NCBI RefSeq assembly: GCF_902148845.1
Contig: NC_043758.1
Span: 14,453,177-14,517,176, forward strand
Direction: 5' to 3'
DNA length: 64,000 bases
Source: Salarias fasciatus
Lineage: Eukaryota > Chordata > Actinopteri > Blenniiformes > Blenniidae
Below, one piece after another: positions 62,588 through 64,000 of this stretch. The translations under genes were made by a program, and so were the position numbers. Under the pieces are notes generated by a model, which worked only from the letters and a program-made list of their open reading frames with translations, made no database searches and had not been told where the DNA came from. Position 1 is the first letter of the stretch. Each line of letters opens with the position of its first letter.

Positions 62588-63556
62588 AGCTTTGGCGTCG
62601 GCCACTTTTTTTTGGGGCACTTCAATCGTCGGCCAGGGGTTGTGGCTCACGCGCGTGTCCATCTGTGTGTGTGTGTGTGTGTGTGTGTGGGGGGGACTGG
62701 CTCCTTGATGAACATCACGTGTCTCTACATCAGCCTCAGTGTGGAGTCAGTCCGTGATTTTCTGACAACTGACGGGGTTACTGTCAGCTATGAGTTTTCA
62801 TCCGGTTCTTTAATTTGTTTCATGACAGATTTAACAGATGCTTTTCTGATACACATCACATTGTGGCTTACCTTGCACGTCAAAATGCTGCTACGTGTCC
62901 TTTAACTGAGCATTTTATGATGTGTGCGGCATTCGATGTCAGGAGACACGTGAAGGAAACGTGGACAATTTGCAGAAAGGAAGGGCTCTCAGACAGCTGT
63001 GAACGTCACAGCACTAGAGTGGGGGGACAACTGCGGCGGCCGAGGCAGCGGTGGCCCGGGCTTCTTAAGTGCCTTCGGCGAGCCCAACACGAGCACCCCA
63101 TGGGAGCGGGGGGGTGGGGGGGGCGGGGGGGGGTGGGGGGGGGGGGGTGGGGGGTGGGGGGGGGGGGGGGGGGGGGCGGTTTGGCGAGTGATGCCGAGCA
63201 GTGCGGTGCTCACACGGACCATCACAGCAGCGCAGAGCCAACGCAGAGCACGGAGCGTCGGGGCGCCCCTTGTATGGCCGCGGCGCCCCCCCCCCCCCCC
63301 CGTACGTGGCGCCCTTGGCGGTTGCCTAGTTCGCCTATGCCTAGAGCCTTCACTGGGCCGAGGCATGCGTTCGCGGGCAGGGGAGGGGGGTGTCGGGTGG
63401 CGGCGACGGAGGCATCCACCCGCAGACCAGGGGGGAGAACCGTCAATTCGGGGTACATGCGTCCGCTCGAGGGCCCGGAGTAATGCATGCGTGCGTGTGT
63501 GTCGCGCGTGTTGGAATCCTCTCGCGGGCCGGATGCCGCCATTTGACGATCACTGA
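62588..63556. mobile_element. GC-rich hAT-related relic, rearranged
   Basis: Shares with the hAT copy at 19285-19683 the block 'ggccacttttttttgg', then near its end 'ccgtcaattcggggt' and 'cctctcgc.ggccgga'. It is longer, contains a TG run (62664-62690), a long G run (63106-63176) and a C run (63287-63301), and its 5' terminal repeat is not recognisable. Long open frames here are glycine/proline-rich artefacts of the G and C runs. No transposase is seen. Confidence 0.55.
63106..63176. repeat. Poly-G tract
   Basis: About 70 bp almost entirely G, broken by single T, C or A bases; strong potential for G-quadruplex formation and for assembly error. Confidence 0.9.
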
Positions 63557-63558
63557 AG

Positions 63559-64000
63559 TAGGGTGACCACCCGTCCCGCGTAGCGCGTGTTCGTACAGCG
63601 TTTCAAGTCCATTTCACGCATCCTGCAAATTGAGTTCCTCAATTTGATTATGTGGGACACTGTCCCGCATAATCAACGCTTGCTCTAAAAAAAAGCTTGC
63701 TCACTGCAATCACCACACACACACACCCGTCAGTAAACAACTGCGGTCAAGCCAGCCGGCGCTCTGACAAACACAGTAAAGTGAGCCGACGTTGTTTAGC
63801 GGTGCATACATATTTTATGCATTATGGTAAAAGCAAAACCGCGGTCCTGTGACAGTCAAGCCGACACGTTTAGCGGTGTGCACAAATTTTACGCATTACG
63901 GTAAAAGCGAAAACGAGAGGATTGCAAAACAAACGTTAAGTGCCCCGGATCACATTCACCTTATTCATAATTAAAAGAATACACATGAATACTGCTGATA
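63559..64000. mobile_element. Start of another hAT-like element, cut by window edge
   Basis: The phrase AGGGTGACCACCCGTCCCGC followed by 'gtgggacactgtcccgc' resembles the terminal and subterminal sequence of some hAT elements. Inside are two diverged tandem copies of about 75 bp (from 63785 and from 63860: GCCGAC..GTTTAGCGGTG ... TACGGTAAAAGC). The other end lies outside the window. Confidence 0.35.

Noticed and set aside
62815-63556. Glycine- and proline-rich open frames up to 222 aa
   Set aside because: They arise from the G and C runs inside a transposon relic.

Overview
This window is teleost fish nuclear DNA, most likely from a spiny-rayed (percomorph) species. Evidence: clustered type-2 vomeronasal (V2R/OlfC, family C) receptor genes in the teleost layout, an RTE-clade LINE resembling Rex3 with a GATG-type tail, an L2-clade LINE, hAT and TTAA-flanked piggyBac-like elements, tRNA-derived SINE pieces and long CA/TG and AT microsatellites. 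There is no sign of bacterial or viral origin. All exon models below come from reading splice signals and protein similarity by eye.

Six apparently intact receptor genes and one decayed one fill the gene space. The left part (5.2-16.4 kb) holds an unusual intron-rich subfamily: a plus-strand pseudogene (about 5.24-8.43 kb) and an intact minus-strand gene (12.7-16.4 kb) with ten exons where the family norm is six. The extra intron in transmembrane helix 5 occurs in both, so it predates their split. The right part (34.3-62.0 kb) is a tandem array of five plus-strand receptors, each with the classic six exons. Each model has canonical GT/AG introns, keeps frame throughout, and encodes 844-870 aa: signal peptide, Venus-flytrap ligand domain, cysteine-rich domain and seven helices. 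The flytraps keep the family C amino-acid-binding residues (Ser, Thr/Ser, Asp, Tyr, Glu at the mGluR1 positions 165, 188, 208, 236, 318), so all six probably detect amino-acid-like odorants.

The two receptor blocks are separated by about 18 kb (16.5-34.3 kb) without recognisable genes but rich in transposon relics: a hAT copy with a perfect 8-bp target duplication, a piggyBac-like element nested inside an element with long terminal repeats, two TTAA-flanked MITEs, a large fold-back element, a SINE and several microsatellites. Inside the right array, an L2 LINE and a Rex3-like LINE with long open frames sit between receptors, and a 246-bp hAT MITE sits in an intron of the fourth array gene.

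Most informative: the intron-rich receptor and its pseudogene relative, the mosaic similarity of the last two array genes (near-identical 7TM exons beside divergent first exons), and a 134-bp nearly identical tract shared by array genes 1, 4 and 5, which suggests gene conversion. I found no rRNA, tRNA gene, CRISPR array or wholly new system.
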